Below, in pieces: positions 54,839 through 61,568 of a DNA stretch of 64,000 bases (positions within the stretch are counted from its first letter, which is position 1; every line of letters begins with the position of its first letter). Origin of the DNA: Starkeya sp. ORNL1 (GTDB taxonomy: Bacteria; Pseudomonadota; Alphaproteobacteria; Rhizobiales; Xanthobacteraceae); the NCBI RefSeq assembly GCF_012971745.1, contig NZ_CP048834.1, positions 5,403,001 to 5,467,000 of the forward strand, given 5' to 3'. Below the pieces are notes generated by a model that saw only the letters and a program-made list of their open reading frames with translations, was not told where the DNA came from and searched no databases. The position numbers and the translations under genes are program-made.

Positions 54839-55297
54839 TCACGCGGCCTTGGCCTCGATGACCTTCGCCGTCCCGCCATTGATCGGAATGGTGCGGGGCT
54901 TCAGCGTCTCGGGGATCTCGCGGACGAGATCGACATGGAGCAGCCCGTTCTCCAGGCTGGCGCCGCGTACCTCGACATGGTCGGCAAGCTGGAAGCGCCG
55001 CTCGAAGGCTCGCGCGGCAATGCCCTGATAGAGCACGTCGGACGACTTGGCGCTATCCTGCGCCTGCTTCTCGCCGCGAATGGAGAGCGTGTTCTCCTTC
55101 ACCTCGATACCAAGCTCCGGCTCGGTGAAGCCGGCGACGGCAACGGTGATGCGGTAGGCGTTCTCGCCGGTCCGCTCGATGTTGTAGGGCGGATAGGTGT
55201 TGGCGACATCGACGCCGCCGACCTGGTCGAGCAGCGAGAACAGTCGGTCGAAACCGACCGTGGAACGATAGAGCGGGGAAAGATCAAAACTGCGCAT
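54839..55297 (-). CDS. Small heat-shock protein, Hsp20/IbpA type
   Basis: 152-residue alpha-crystallin chaperone that binds unfolding proteins and hands them to DnaK/ClpB. The start MRSFDLSPLYRSTVGFDRLF matches class A sHsps of rhizobia. The alpha-crystallin domain covers about residues 38-130 (NIERTGENAYRITVAVAGFT; LENGLLHVDLVREIPE), then a C-terminal IPI-like motif (PRTIPI). AGGAGGA lies 6 bases from the ATG and is predicted to be sequestered in a ROSE hairpin. A strong terminator follows. clpB, a partner chaperone, is at 34.5 kb. Confidence 0.96.
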   Translation of the reverse strand: MRSFDLSPLYRSTVGFDRLFSLLDQVGGVDVANTYPPYNIERTGENAYRITVAVAGFTEPELGIEVKENTLSIRGEKQAQDSAKSSDVLYQGIAARAFERRFQLADHVEVRGASLENGLLHVDLVREIPETLKPRTIPINGGTAKVIEAKAA

Positions 55298-55380
55298 GGC
55301 ATATCCTCCTGTGAAGCGACATGCGATGAGCCCTCTCGCCTGAGCAGGGCCCGGTTACGCACCGCCGATTGGCCGGTGCA
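55298..55380 (-). promoter_or_regulatory. Candidate ROSE RNA thermometer in the hsp20 5' UTR
   Basis: The ~83-nt leader on the reverse strand can form three hairpins. I: GCACCG / CGGTGC (55359-55379). II: GCCCT-g-CTC / GAG-AGGGC (55330-55350). III, at the start codon: GCAT / ATGC closing a stem in which TCGCT (55315-55319) pairs with the Shine-Dalgarno AGGA, with a bulged G and 4-base loop. UYGCU pairing with the SD is the ROSE hallmark. Melting at heat shock would expose AGGAGGA. The fold is by hand, so exact pairs are inferred. Confidence 0.78.
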
Positions 55381-55386
55381 ATCTCG

Positions 55387-55415
55387 AAATGGGTTGTGGA
55401 AAACGCCTTCGCAAG
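55387..55415 (-). promoter_or_regulatory. Candidate RpoH (sigma-32) promoter of hsp20
   Basis: On the reverse strand CTTGCGA (55415-55409), a 15-bp spacer and CCCATTT (55393-55387). This fits the sigma-32 consensus CTTGAA / CCCATNT with two -35 mismatches. The predicted transcription start (about 55380) lies just upstream of hairpin I of the leader. Confidence 0.7.
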
Positions 55416-55683
55416 AGGCATCGCGCACAGCCGCGCACGCAGCTTCTCATCGGCTGAATTAGGTCAATTGTGCTGACCTTGTGATGAAAGCAAGGCGGGA
55501 GCGCACATCCGCGCCACAACCTTGCCCGGCCAATGAATGGCGGGTGAAGGGGGGCTTCGGACGCTGTTCAGGGCACGGATTGTATACACCGCCCCAACAA
55601 TGCGGAGCCTCGGTTTCCGCAGCTCCGCGGGCGATATCCCGCCTCACTCTAGATGAACGGTCGATGAACGGCCGCTTCGGTTC

Positions 55684-56193
55684 ATGTTCAGCGCATCGTC
55701 CCTAACTGGAAGGCTGGCCCTTGTTTTCGCAGGACGATTCTGCGCCGGCGAGGGGTCGGGCGTGGGAGGTATCCGGACGGTGGCGGCACGCGTATCGGCC
55801 GCGTTGGCGTTGACCGTGCTGCTCTTGAGCGGGGCGCTCGGCGCCGCGCCGACATTGGCCCAGGGCATCGGCATCACAGTCGGCGGCCCCTGGGGCGGCA
55901 TGACTGTTGCGCCGACACCCGGCAAGCCTGCTCTCGGACCGTATGCACCCTATGAAACCCAGGCCCCGCCCAGCGGCGGCGCCGCTGCCGCGCAGAGCAT
56001 GGATGCCAATGGCGCCGTCAACATGCTGCGCAACCGCGGCTTCTCGCAGATCACCGTGGTGAAGCAGCGCGGCACCACCATCATCCTCGAAGCCAATGGC
56101 CCGCGGGGCGAGCGCGTGCAGCTCGTCGTCGACGCCGCTTCGGGCGCCATCAGCGGCATGAAGGTCATCGGCTATGGCGACAAGCGTTACTGA
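55684..56193 (+). CDS. Secreted PepSY-like protein, paralogue of the 53606 gene
   Basis: 169-residue protein from the ATG at 55684. A signal-like hydrophobic segment (AARVSAALALTVLLLSGALG, cut after LAQG) lies 30 residues in, so a GTG at 55762 is an alternative start (143 residues). The C-terminal 65 residues (NGAVNMLRNRGFSQITVVKQ, then GERVQLVVDAASGAISGMKV) form a PepSY-like domain that aligns by pattern with residues 75-135 of the 53606 product. Gly/Pro-rich sequence joins the two parts. Function unknown. Confidence 0.72.
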   Translation: MFSASSLTGRLALVFAGRFCAGEGSGVGGIRTVAARVSAALALTVLLLSGALGAAPTLAQGIGITVGGPWGGMTVAPTPGKPALGPYAPYETQAPPSGGAAAAQSMDANGAVNMLRNRGFSQITVVKQRGTTIILEANGPRGERVQLVVDAASGAISGMKVIGYGDKRY

Positions 56194-56309
56194 GCGGCTG
56201 CCCCGACCGGGGACGATGGTGCTATCGCGCTTGTGAGCCATTGCGGCTCCGTGTATCGCTCGATTTCCCCGCCTGTTCCCCCACTTGCTCCCGTGACCAT
56301 TGTCCCTTG

Positions 56310-57260
56310 ATGAAGCTCTACCCCACGACGGCAAATCCTGTTCCCGATGGGGCGGTGTGCGGCAGTGTCACGACGGCGGACGGCGTCGCGCTGCGCTATG
56401 CGCGCTGGCAGCCGCTGGCGCCGCGGCTCGGCACGGTATGCGTGTTCCCCGGGCGCACCGAAAAGATCGAAAAATATTTCGAGACGGTGACGGACCTGCG
56501 CCGCCGCGGCTTCGGCGTAGCGGTGCTGGACTGGCGAGGGCAGGGCGGTTCGCAGCGCCTGCTGCGTGACCCGATGAAGGGCCATGTGCCGGATTTCGCC
56601 GACCACCAGCTCGACCTGCAGGCTTTCGTGCGCGACGTGATGATGCCGGATTGCCCGCCGCCCTATTTCGCGCTCGCCCATTCCATGGGCGCGGCGGTAC
56701 TGCTCGACACCGCGCGGCTCGGCCGGCGCTGGTTCGAGCGCATGGTATTGGTGGCGCCGATGCTGGAGATCGCGCTGCTGACCCATGAGAAAGCGGCGCG
56801 GCGCACCTCGCGGCTGCTCTGTGCGCTCGGCCTCGGCGGCTTCTATGTGCCGGCGGGGGCCTCGCAGCACGCCACCAACAAGCCGTTCGAGGGCAACAAG
56901 CTCTCTTCCGACCGGGTGCGCTACGAGCGCAACCTCGCTATCTCGCGCGAGCATCCCGAGCTCGATGTCGGTGCGCCGACCATCGGCTGGGTGAAGGCGG
57001 CGTTCGACCTGATGGACCGGCTCGCCGATCCGGCGACGGCGAGGGCCATCCGGCAGCCGCTGCTGATGATCGCGGCGGGCGCCGACCAGGTGGTCTCCAC
57101 CAGCGCCATCGAGCATCTCGGCACCCGGCTGATCGCCGGCGCGCACCTGGTGGTGCCGGGGGCGCGGCACGAATTGCTCCAGGAGCGGGATGTCTATCGC
57201 GAGCAGCTCTTCGCCGCGTTCGACGCCTTCATCCCGGGCAGTGCGGACTTCAGAGGCTAG
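56310..57260 (+). CDS. Alpha/beta hydrolase, lysophospholipase (PldB-like)
   Basis: 316-residue serine hydrolase of the Hydrolase_4 / monoacylglycerol lipase-like group. The nucleophile elbow is FALAHSMGAAVLL (Ser in HSMG), the acid is in AAGADQVVS and the His in VPGARHELLQE. The oxyanion region VCVFPGRTEKIEKYFETVTD and DWRGQGGSQRL are typical of PldB-like lysophospholipases. The ATG at 56310 has the motif order right from residue 20. The stop codon TAG lies inside a 27-bp perfect inverted repeat (57257-57314). Confidence 0.9.
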   Translation: MKLYPTTANPVPDGAVCGSVTTADGVALRYARWQPLAPRLGTVCVFPGRTEKIEKYFETVTDLRRRGFGVAVLDWRGQGGSQRLLRDPMKGHVPDFADHQLDLQAFVRDVMMPDCPPPYFALAHSMGAAVLLDTARLGRRWFERMVLVAPMLEIALLTHEKAARRTSRLLCALGLGGFYVPAGASQHATNKPFEGNKLSSDRVRYERNLAISREHPELDVGAPTIGWVKAAFDLMDRLADPATARAIRQPLLMIAAGADQVVSTSAIEHLGTRLIAGAHLVVPGARHELLQERDVYREQLFAAFDAFIPGSADFRG

Positions 57261-57375
57261 AGCACTATCTTATCGCTCGGATGGAGTCATCCGAGCGATA
57301 AGATAGTGCTCTAGATTCAATGAGTTGGAGCATGTTCTGATCGCAAAAGTCTTCCAACTTTTGCGGAACATGCTC
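57257..57375. repeat. Two long inverted repeats, family R3
   Basis: First hairpin: 27-bp arms 57257-57283 and 57288-57314 (CTAGAGCACTATCTTATCGC...), perfectly complementary with a 4-base loop. It overlaps the hydrolase stop codon. Second hairpin: GAGCATGTTC and CGCAAAAGT (57328-57350) paired with ACTTTTGCG and GAACATGCTC (57357-57375), with TGAT bulged. I recall the GAGCATGTTCCGCAAAAGT unit as an interspersed element in Hyphomicrobiales. Confidence 0.9.
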
Positions 57376-57390
57376 TAACGGGCGCCTCTT

Positions 57391-58176
57391 CTAGCCCTTC
57401 GCCAGCATCTCCAGCGCGGCATCGTGCACCCGGCGGTCGCCGGAAACGACGACACGCCCGCCGCCCACGGCCGGATCACCCGACCAATCGGTGACGATGC
57501 CGCCCGCGCCTTCGATGATCGGGATCAGCGGCACGATGTCGTGGTCCTGCAGATTGGTCTCGATGACGAGGTCGACATGGCCGGCGGCGACCATGCAATA
57601 GGCGTAGCAGTCGCCGCCATAGCGGGACATGCGCACATGCTCCTCGACCACTTCGAAGCGGGCGCGGTCCGCCTCGTTCATCAAGCGCGGGCTGGTCGTC
57701 ACCATCAGCGCATCGCCGAGGCTGCCGCAGGCGCGCACCCCGAGCTTGCGCTCGCCTGCGGGTCCGCGATAGCGGGCGCCGTCGCCATCGCCGTAGAAGC
57801 GTTCGCGGATGAAGGGCTGGTGCATCATGCCGTAGACCGGCCGGCCATTGCGGACGAGGCCGATCAGCGTGCCCCAGGCCGGCATGCCGGCGATGAAGGA
57901 CTTGGTGCCGTCGATCGGATCGAGCATCCAGACGAACTCGGCGTCGGGGCGCTCATTGTCGTATTCCTCGCCGATGACGCCATGACCCGGGAAATTGCGC
58001 CGGATCAGCGCGCGCATCGCCTGTTCGGCGGCGCGGTCGGCAGCGGTGACGGGATCGAAGGCGGCGCCGCGGCTCTTGTCCTCGACGCCGAGCGCGGTGC
58101 GGAAGAAGGGCAGGATCGCCTGGCCGGAGACATCGGCAAGCTCATGGACGAAGGCTTCGAAGTCCACGGCGCCCAT
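57391..58176 (-). CDS. hisN: Histidinol-phosphatase, inositol-monophosphatase family (HisN/SuhB-like)
   Basis: 261-residue Mg-dependent phosphatase. It has the family metal-binding motifs GEEYDNERP, WMLDPIDGTKSFIAGMPAWG and the C-terminal NLQDHDIVPLIPIIEGAGGI with the catalytic Asp. By sequence style it fits the HisN group that dephosphorylates histidinol phosphate in alphaproteobacteria; inositol monophosphatase (SuhB) is the alternative. The ATG at 58176 (MGAVDFEAFVHELADVSGQA) is the family start; the upstream open frame is spurious. The small-RNA array starts 226 bp away on the opposite strand. Confidence 0.87.
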   Translation of the reverse strand: MGAVDFEAFVHELADVSGQAILPFFRTALGVEDKSRGAAFDPVTAADRAAEQAMRALIRRNFPGHGVIGEEYDNERPDAEFVWMLDPIDGTKSFIAGMPAWGTLIGLVRNGRPVYGMMHQPFIRERFYGDGDGARYRGPAGERKLGVRACGSLGDALMVTTSPRLMNEADRARFEVVEEHVRMSRYGGDCYAYCMVAAGHVDLVIETNLQDHDIVPLIPIIEGAGGIVTDWSGDPAVGGGRVVVSGDRRVHDAALEMLAKG

Positions 58177-58366
58177 GTCGTTCCCCCGGTTCGCGCCCCA
58201 GTTCGCGCGTTGGCCGATTTCCTTATCCGCCGCTGCGGGCGACGGCAACGTCCTCTTCGCGCGCGAAGGCCAAGATCGTGAACGAAGGCGAAGCGACGGC
58301 GCAGAGCCCGGCGTCTGGCGCATGGCTGCCATCTCGCCCTGCCGCGCAATTGGGCATGCCTAAGAC

Positions 58367-58395
58367 TTGCTATCGGGAAGCCGTGCTGCCATATT
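58367..58395 (+). promoter_or_regulatory. Promoter of small RNA copy 1
   Basis: TTGCTA (58367-58372), 17-bp spacer, CATATT (58390-58395). Copies 2 and 3 have the same TTGnnn-17-CATnTT layout at the same distance from the conserved RNA. Confidence 0.75.
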
Positions 58396-58401
58396 CTTGC
58401 A

Positions 58402-58500
58402 GCGCGAGGACGCGATTGGCGTCGCGTTCCCGCCGCCCTCCTTGGGCGTTTCCTCCCTAGACTTGGGCCGCTCCGCTTGCGTGAGCGGCCCCTTTCTTTT
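58402..58500 (+). ncRNA. suhB/alpha-r8 (MmgR)-like small RNA, copy 1
   Basis: About 99 nt. Stem I: CGCGA (58411-58415) with TCGCG (58422-58426) around a conserved TTGGCG loop, extended by GGA/TCC and GCG/CGC. Stem II: GCCC-tcctt-GGGC (58435-58447), showing CCTCCTT. Then the single-stranded decamer TTTCCTCCCT (58449-58458), and a terminator GGGCCGCTC / GAGCGGCCC (58465-58491) with T-run CCTTTCTTTT. Both C-rich stretches are complementary to Shine-Dalgarno sequences. The decamer and location beside a suhB-type gene match what I recall of Rfam suhB and S. meliloti MmgR. Confidence 0.85.
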
Positions 58501-58722
58501 CTGCCAAGTGCTTGGATTCCGGCAATAAATGCTTGAGTTCCGATGGCTGGGAAAGATCGCGTGAGGCTCGGCCACCTCCTGTTGCGACGGATGTCCTGCC
58601 GGGTTAGGAAAGCCTAGGTGCGTCCCTCAGGGAAGGGAAGGCGTCTCGCGCGTCTGGCGCGCGTTTTAGCGCATTCGCGCTTCAGCGGTTGACTGCTACT
58701 TTCATTTCTTTCGCTTTTTTCC

Positions 58723-58751
58723 TTGTATTTTGTACGCCACAATGGCATATT
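58723..58751 (+). promoter_or_regulatory. Promoter of small RNA copy 2
   Basis: TTGTAT (58723-58728), 17-bp spacer, CATATT (58746-58751). The -10 is identical to that of copy 1, while the spacer between differs freely. Confidence 0.75.
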
Positions 58752-58757
58752 GCTGCA

Positions 58758-58855
58758 ATGCGGTGCGCGATTGGCGTCGTGCCCGCTGCCCTCCTTGGGC
58801 GTTTCCTCCCTAGACTTGGGCCGCTCCGTTCGCGTGAGCGGCCCCTTTCTTTTTT
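58758..58855 (+). ncRNA. suhB/alpha-r8 (MmgR)-like small RNA, copy 2
   Basis: About 98 nt. Stem I: GCGG-t-GCGCGA (58760-58770) with TCGTGCCCGC (58777-58786) around loop TTGGCG; a G-U pair and changed bases compared with copy 1 keep pairing. Stem II GCCC/GGGC (58788-58800), decamer TTTCCTCCCT (58802-58811), terminator GGGCCGCTC / GAGCGGCCC (58818-58844) and a T-run to 58855. From stem II to the terminator it is identical to copy 3. Confidence 0.87.
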
Positions 58856-58974
58856 GGGCGGTCCCTGGCGCGGGGTGCTGCCGGTGCTGTCCCCTTCAGC
58901 GTGGGTGGCAGGGCACCTTCTGGCTGCGATTGCCAATTTGTCGCACGATCAGCCGAATTTTCGGAGCTTCCGCA

Positions 58975-59157
58975 GTGTCGTCCCCGGTTATCCCCGGCGA
59001 GACACGGGTCATTCTTGATATTGCAAAGAAATACGCCGAGCCGCAGGTCTTGATCCCGGGGCTCGGCGGTAAAAGCGGAAGCATGCTCGCGGCAATAAAG
59101 TCACACCTTTCCGGCTATCGCTGGGGTGGTGCGCCTGGAATGCGCGATATGCCTTGA
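58975..59157 (+). CDS. Possible small protein (60 residues), unsupported
   Basis: A GTG-started frame between small RNA copies 2 and 3 encodes VSSPVIPGETRVILDIAKKY... ending GAPGMRDMP. A weak GGAG lies about 9 bases upstream. It has protein-like composition (alternating hydrophobic and charged residues) but third-position GC is clearly lower than in neighbouring genes, and I recognise no family. It could be a transferred fragment or chance. Its stop overlaps the -35 region of copy 3. Confidence is low. Confidence 0.25.
   Translation: MSSPVIPGETRVILDIAKKYAEPQVLIPGLGGKSGSMLAAIKSHLSGYRWGGAPGMRDMP
59034..59068. repeat. Inverted repeat between small RNAs 2 and 3
   Basis: CGCCGAGCC (59034-59042) and GGCTCGGCG (59060-59068), 9 perfect pairs with a 17-base loop. 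No T-tract follows. It lies within the doubtful small frame at 58975-59157. Confidence 0.4.
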
Positions 59158-59182
59158 TTATTCCGCAATGCACACGCATCTT
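59154..59182 (+). promoter_or_regulatory. Promoter of small RNA copy 3
   Basis: TTGATT (59154-59159), 17-bp spacer, CATCTT (59177-59182). It has the same geometry as copies 1 and 2, with one change in the -10. Confidence 0.72.
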
Positions 59183-59188
59183 GCAGAT

Positions 59189-59285
59189 CGTACGGTAGCG
59201 ATTGGCGTCGCTCCGTACTGCCCTCCTTGGGCGTTTCCTCCCTAGACTTGGGCCGCTCCGTTCGCGTGAGCGGCCCCTTTCTTTT
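59189..59285 (+). ncRNA. suhB/alpha-r8 (MmgR)-like small RNA, copy 3
   Basis: About 97 nt. Stem I is GTACGG-t-AGCGA (59190-59201) with TCGCTCCGTAC (59208-59218) around loop TTGGCG. Its base pairs differ from copies 1 and 2 but all are complementary. Stem II GCCC/GGGC (59220-59232), decamer TTTCCTCCCT (59234-59243), terminator GGGCCGCTC / GAGCGGCCC (59250-59276) with a T-run to 59285. It has its own promoter, so the three are separate transcription units. Confidence 0.87.
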
Positions 59286-59565
59286 CAGCGCTACGTCTCG
59301 CGGGTCGGCTCTTTGTTGCGGCCGAACTCTCACTGCGACGTCACCGAGCGCCTCAAGGCGGGCTCCGCACGCTTGAGCCGACGTTTCCCTGCCGCTGAAA
59401 ACTCCGCGGTCTGGCCCCAATATTTTGAGGGGGAAGCGTTCGGCTGAACCGAGCGTGCAGAATTCGTATATCTCTCATGTCCAAATTGCAAGGCTCTTGT
59501 GCGGCATTTCGCATCGCCCGATCAAAATTTCGTAGGATCCGGCTTAAGTGTTTGCAATGAAATGA

Positions 59566-60456
59566 TTATTCGGCTGCGGTGCGCAGCGGCGCGAGGTGCA
59601 GCTGGTCGATTTTCATCAGGGCCTCGGCAACTTCGAGGAGGTTGCGGCGTACCTCGTCGAAGCGCGGGGAGGGCTGATAGCTGCGCTCATCCATATAAAG
59701 CGCACGGTTGATCTCGATCTGCACGGCATGCATGCCGGAGGCGGGGTTGCCGTAATGCTCGGTGATGAATCCGCCAGCATAAGGCTTGTTGCGCACCACC
59801 GCGAAGCCGCGCCGGCGCAGCTCCAGTTCCAGCACGTCGGTAATGACGCCGGCGCAACTGGTGCCGTAGCGGTCGCCGAGCACGATATCGGTACGCGCCC
59901 GCTCGTCGCGGTGGCCGGTGTTCGAGGGCATGGAGTGGCAATCGATCAGCACGGCGAGGCCGAAGCCGCGCTGCATCTGCACCATCATCCGTCGCAGGGC
60001 GCGGTGATAGGGCTTGTAGAAATTCTCGATGCGGGTGATCGCCTCGTCCACCGGGATGCGGCGGCCATAGATCTCCTGCGCCTCGCCGACGATGCGGGCC
60101 ACGGTGCCGAGGCCGCCGGAGACCCGCATCGAGCGGGTATTGGCGTAGGCCGGCAGGCGGCCTTCGAACATGCGCGGGTCGAGCTCATAGGGCTCGCGAT
60201 TCACATCGACATAGCAGCGCGGGAAATGCGCACGCATGAACGGCATGCCCACTTCGGTCACAGCGCTGAACAGCGTGTCGACGAAGGTGTCCTCGGAGCG
60301 GCGCAGGCTCTGCAGGTCGAGGCGCGCCTGCTCGACGAAGGCCTTGGGATAGATGATGCCGCTGTGCGGGGAGTTGAACAGGAAGGGTGCCGCGATCGTC
60401 GACGGCTCAGCCACCTCGAAGGGCGGGTCGATCATCTCCGCGACGACAGCCATCAT
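59566..60456 (-). CDS. N-formylglutamate amidohydrolase family protein
   Basis: 296-residue zinc-dependent amidohydrolase. The family start FLFNSPHSGIIYPKAFVEQA, the RAHFPRCYVDVNREPYELDP region, LIDCHSMPSNTG and VQIEINRALYMDE match the FGase family (HutG/YbaK-like), which hydrolyses N-formylglutamate at the end of histidine degradation or acts on related acyl-amino acids. No other hut gene is nearby, so the true substrate is open. It is divergent from cpdR with 299 bp between them, an adjacency I recall from other Hyphomicrobiales. Confidence 0.88.
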   Translation of the reverse strand: MMAVVAEMIDPPFEVAEPSTIAAPFLFNSPHSGIIYPKAFVEQARLDLQSLRRSEDTFVDTLFSAVTEVGMPFMRAHFPRCYVDVNREPYELDPRMFEGRLPAYANTRSMRVSGGLGTVARIVGEAQEIYGRRIPVDEAITRIENFYKPYHRALRRMMVQMQRGFGLAVLIDCHSMPSNTGHRDERARTDIVLGDRYGTSCAGVITDVLELELRRRGFAVVRNKPYAGGFITEHYGNPASGMHAVQIEINRALYMDERSYQPSPRFDEVRRNLLEVAEALMKIDQLHLAPLRTAAE

Positions 60457-60755
60457 AGAGCCGGCCGATCACCTGATGCCCGGGTTGCGCAAGACGAGCG
60501 AACTGCGGGACACGAGGTCCGGTGCGGTTCGCCGCGTATCCCTCTTGTCTAGCACGCCCTCGCCGGGCGCGGAATGCCGATGCGCTGCCGGCTTTGCGCT
60601 TGTGATCGCAAGAAAATGGCCACGAAATGGCGACCAAGAAGCAACCACCAGCACAGGCGCGATGTGCTAATCACGCCGAGGGCATCGCGCGTCGATTCGC
60701 GCGCAAGCACATGTGCGGGCGTGCGAACCGCGAAGGGACGAGAGGTGGTTGGGGG

Positions 60756-61115
60756 ATGACGAAAATCCTGCTCGCCGAAGACGACAATGACATGCGCCGT
60801 TTCCTGGTGAAGGCGCTGGAGAATGCAGGCTACGACGTCGTCTCGTTCGACAATGGCAAGTCGGCCTATGACCGGCTGCGCGAGGAGCCGTTCGAGCTGT
60901 TGCTGACCGACATCGTGATGCCGGAGATGGACGGCATCGAGCTCGCCCGGCGGGCGACCGAGCTCGATCCCGACATCAAGGTGATGTTCATCACCGGCTT
61001 CGCCGCGGTGGCGCTGAACGCCGACAGCCAGGCGCCGAAGGATGCCAAGGTGCTCTCCAAGCCGTTCCATCTGCGCGATCTCGTCAACGAGGTCGGCAAG
61101 ATGCTGGCGGCGTGA
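60756..61115 (+). CDS. cpdR: Cell-cycle response regulator CpdR
   Basis: 119-residue single-domain receiver. Phosphoacceptor Asp52 (LLLTDIVMPEMDGIELARRA), acidic pair in LLAEDDNDM and the conserved Lys102 in LSKPFHLRDLV are present, and FITGFAAVALNADSQAPKDA is the CpdR-specific segment. In Caulobacter and rhizobia unphosphorylated CpdR acts as an adaptor that primes ClpXP for substrates in the cell cycle. The ATG at 60756 follows GGGGG; the longer upstream frame has no receiver content. The family match is very close. Confidence 0.95.
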   Translation: MTKILLAEDDNDMRRFLVKALENAGYDVVSFDNGKSAYDRLREEPFELLLTDIVMPEMDGIELARRATELDPDIKVMFITGFAAVALNADSQAPKDAKVLSKPFHLRDLVNEVGKMLAA

Positions 61116-61206
61116 GCTAAACGGGTGTGAATGAGGCGTTCGGAGCGCCTTGCGCGCGGGCGAGCGACTCGTTATAGGGGAGCCCCGCTCGACGAGAAGA
61201 CGGAAT

Positions 61207-61281
<75 letters not shown>

Positions 61282-61284
61282 TTC

Positions 61285-61565
61285 CTAAGCCATTGAAATC
61301 AAAACAATTCCTCGTCGAGCGCATTCTGCGTTGGGATGCTCGGACGTTTTGACCGGACGCATACCGGAAGCAGTCGGTGGCCTCTTAGCCTCTCAGGCCG
61401 TCCAAGCGGGTTTGGAGCCCGGCGCGGAGGTGCTCAGCGCGCGGTAAGGAGCTCACGAAGAAAATACGTCGAGCACGTCGCGCCTTGCGATCCGAGAATA
61501 CCGCTATGGGTGCTGTTGACGTCAGTCCCGCTCCCTTTGAAATCGAAACTCGCCGCGCGCCTGCT
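61285..61565. other. 281-bp region between tRNA-Val and the ABC permease gene
   Basis: No supported gene: the short frames here lack ribosome sites and recognisable content. No tRNA 3'-end duplication (attachment site) was found. It would hold the terminators of tRNA-Val and of the convergent transporter operon, but I see no clear hairpin plus T-tract. Confidence 0.5.
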
Positions 61566-61568
61566 CGC

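Noticed and set aside
61282-61568. An integrated element at the 3' end of tRNA-Val
   Set aside because: No integrase, no repeat of the tRNA 3' end and no phage-like gene is present downstream.
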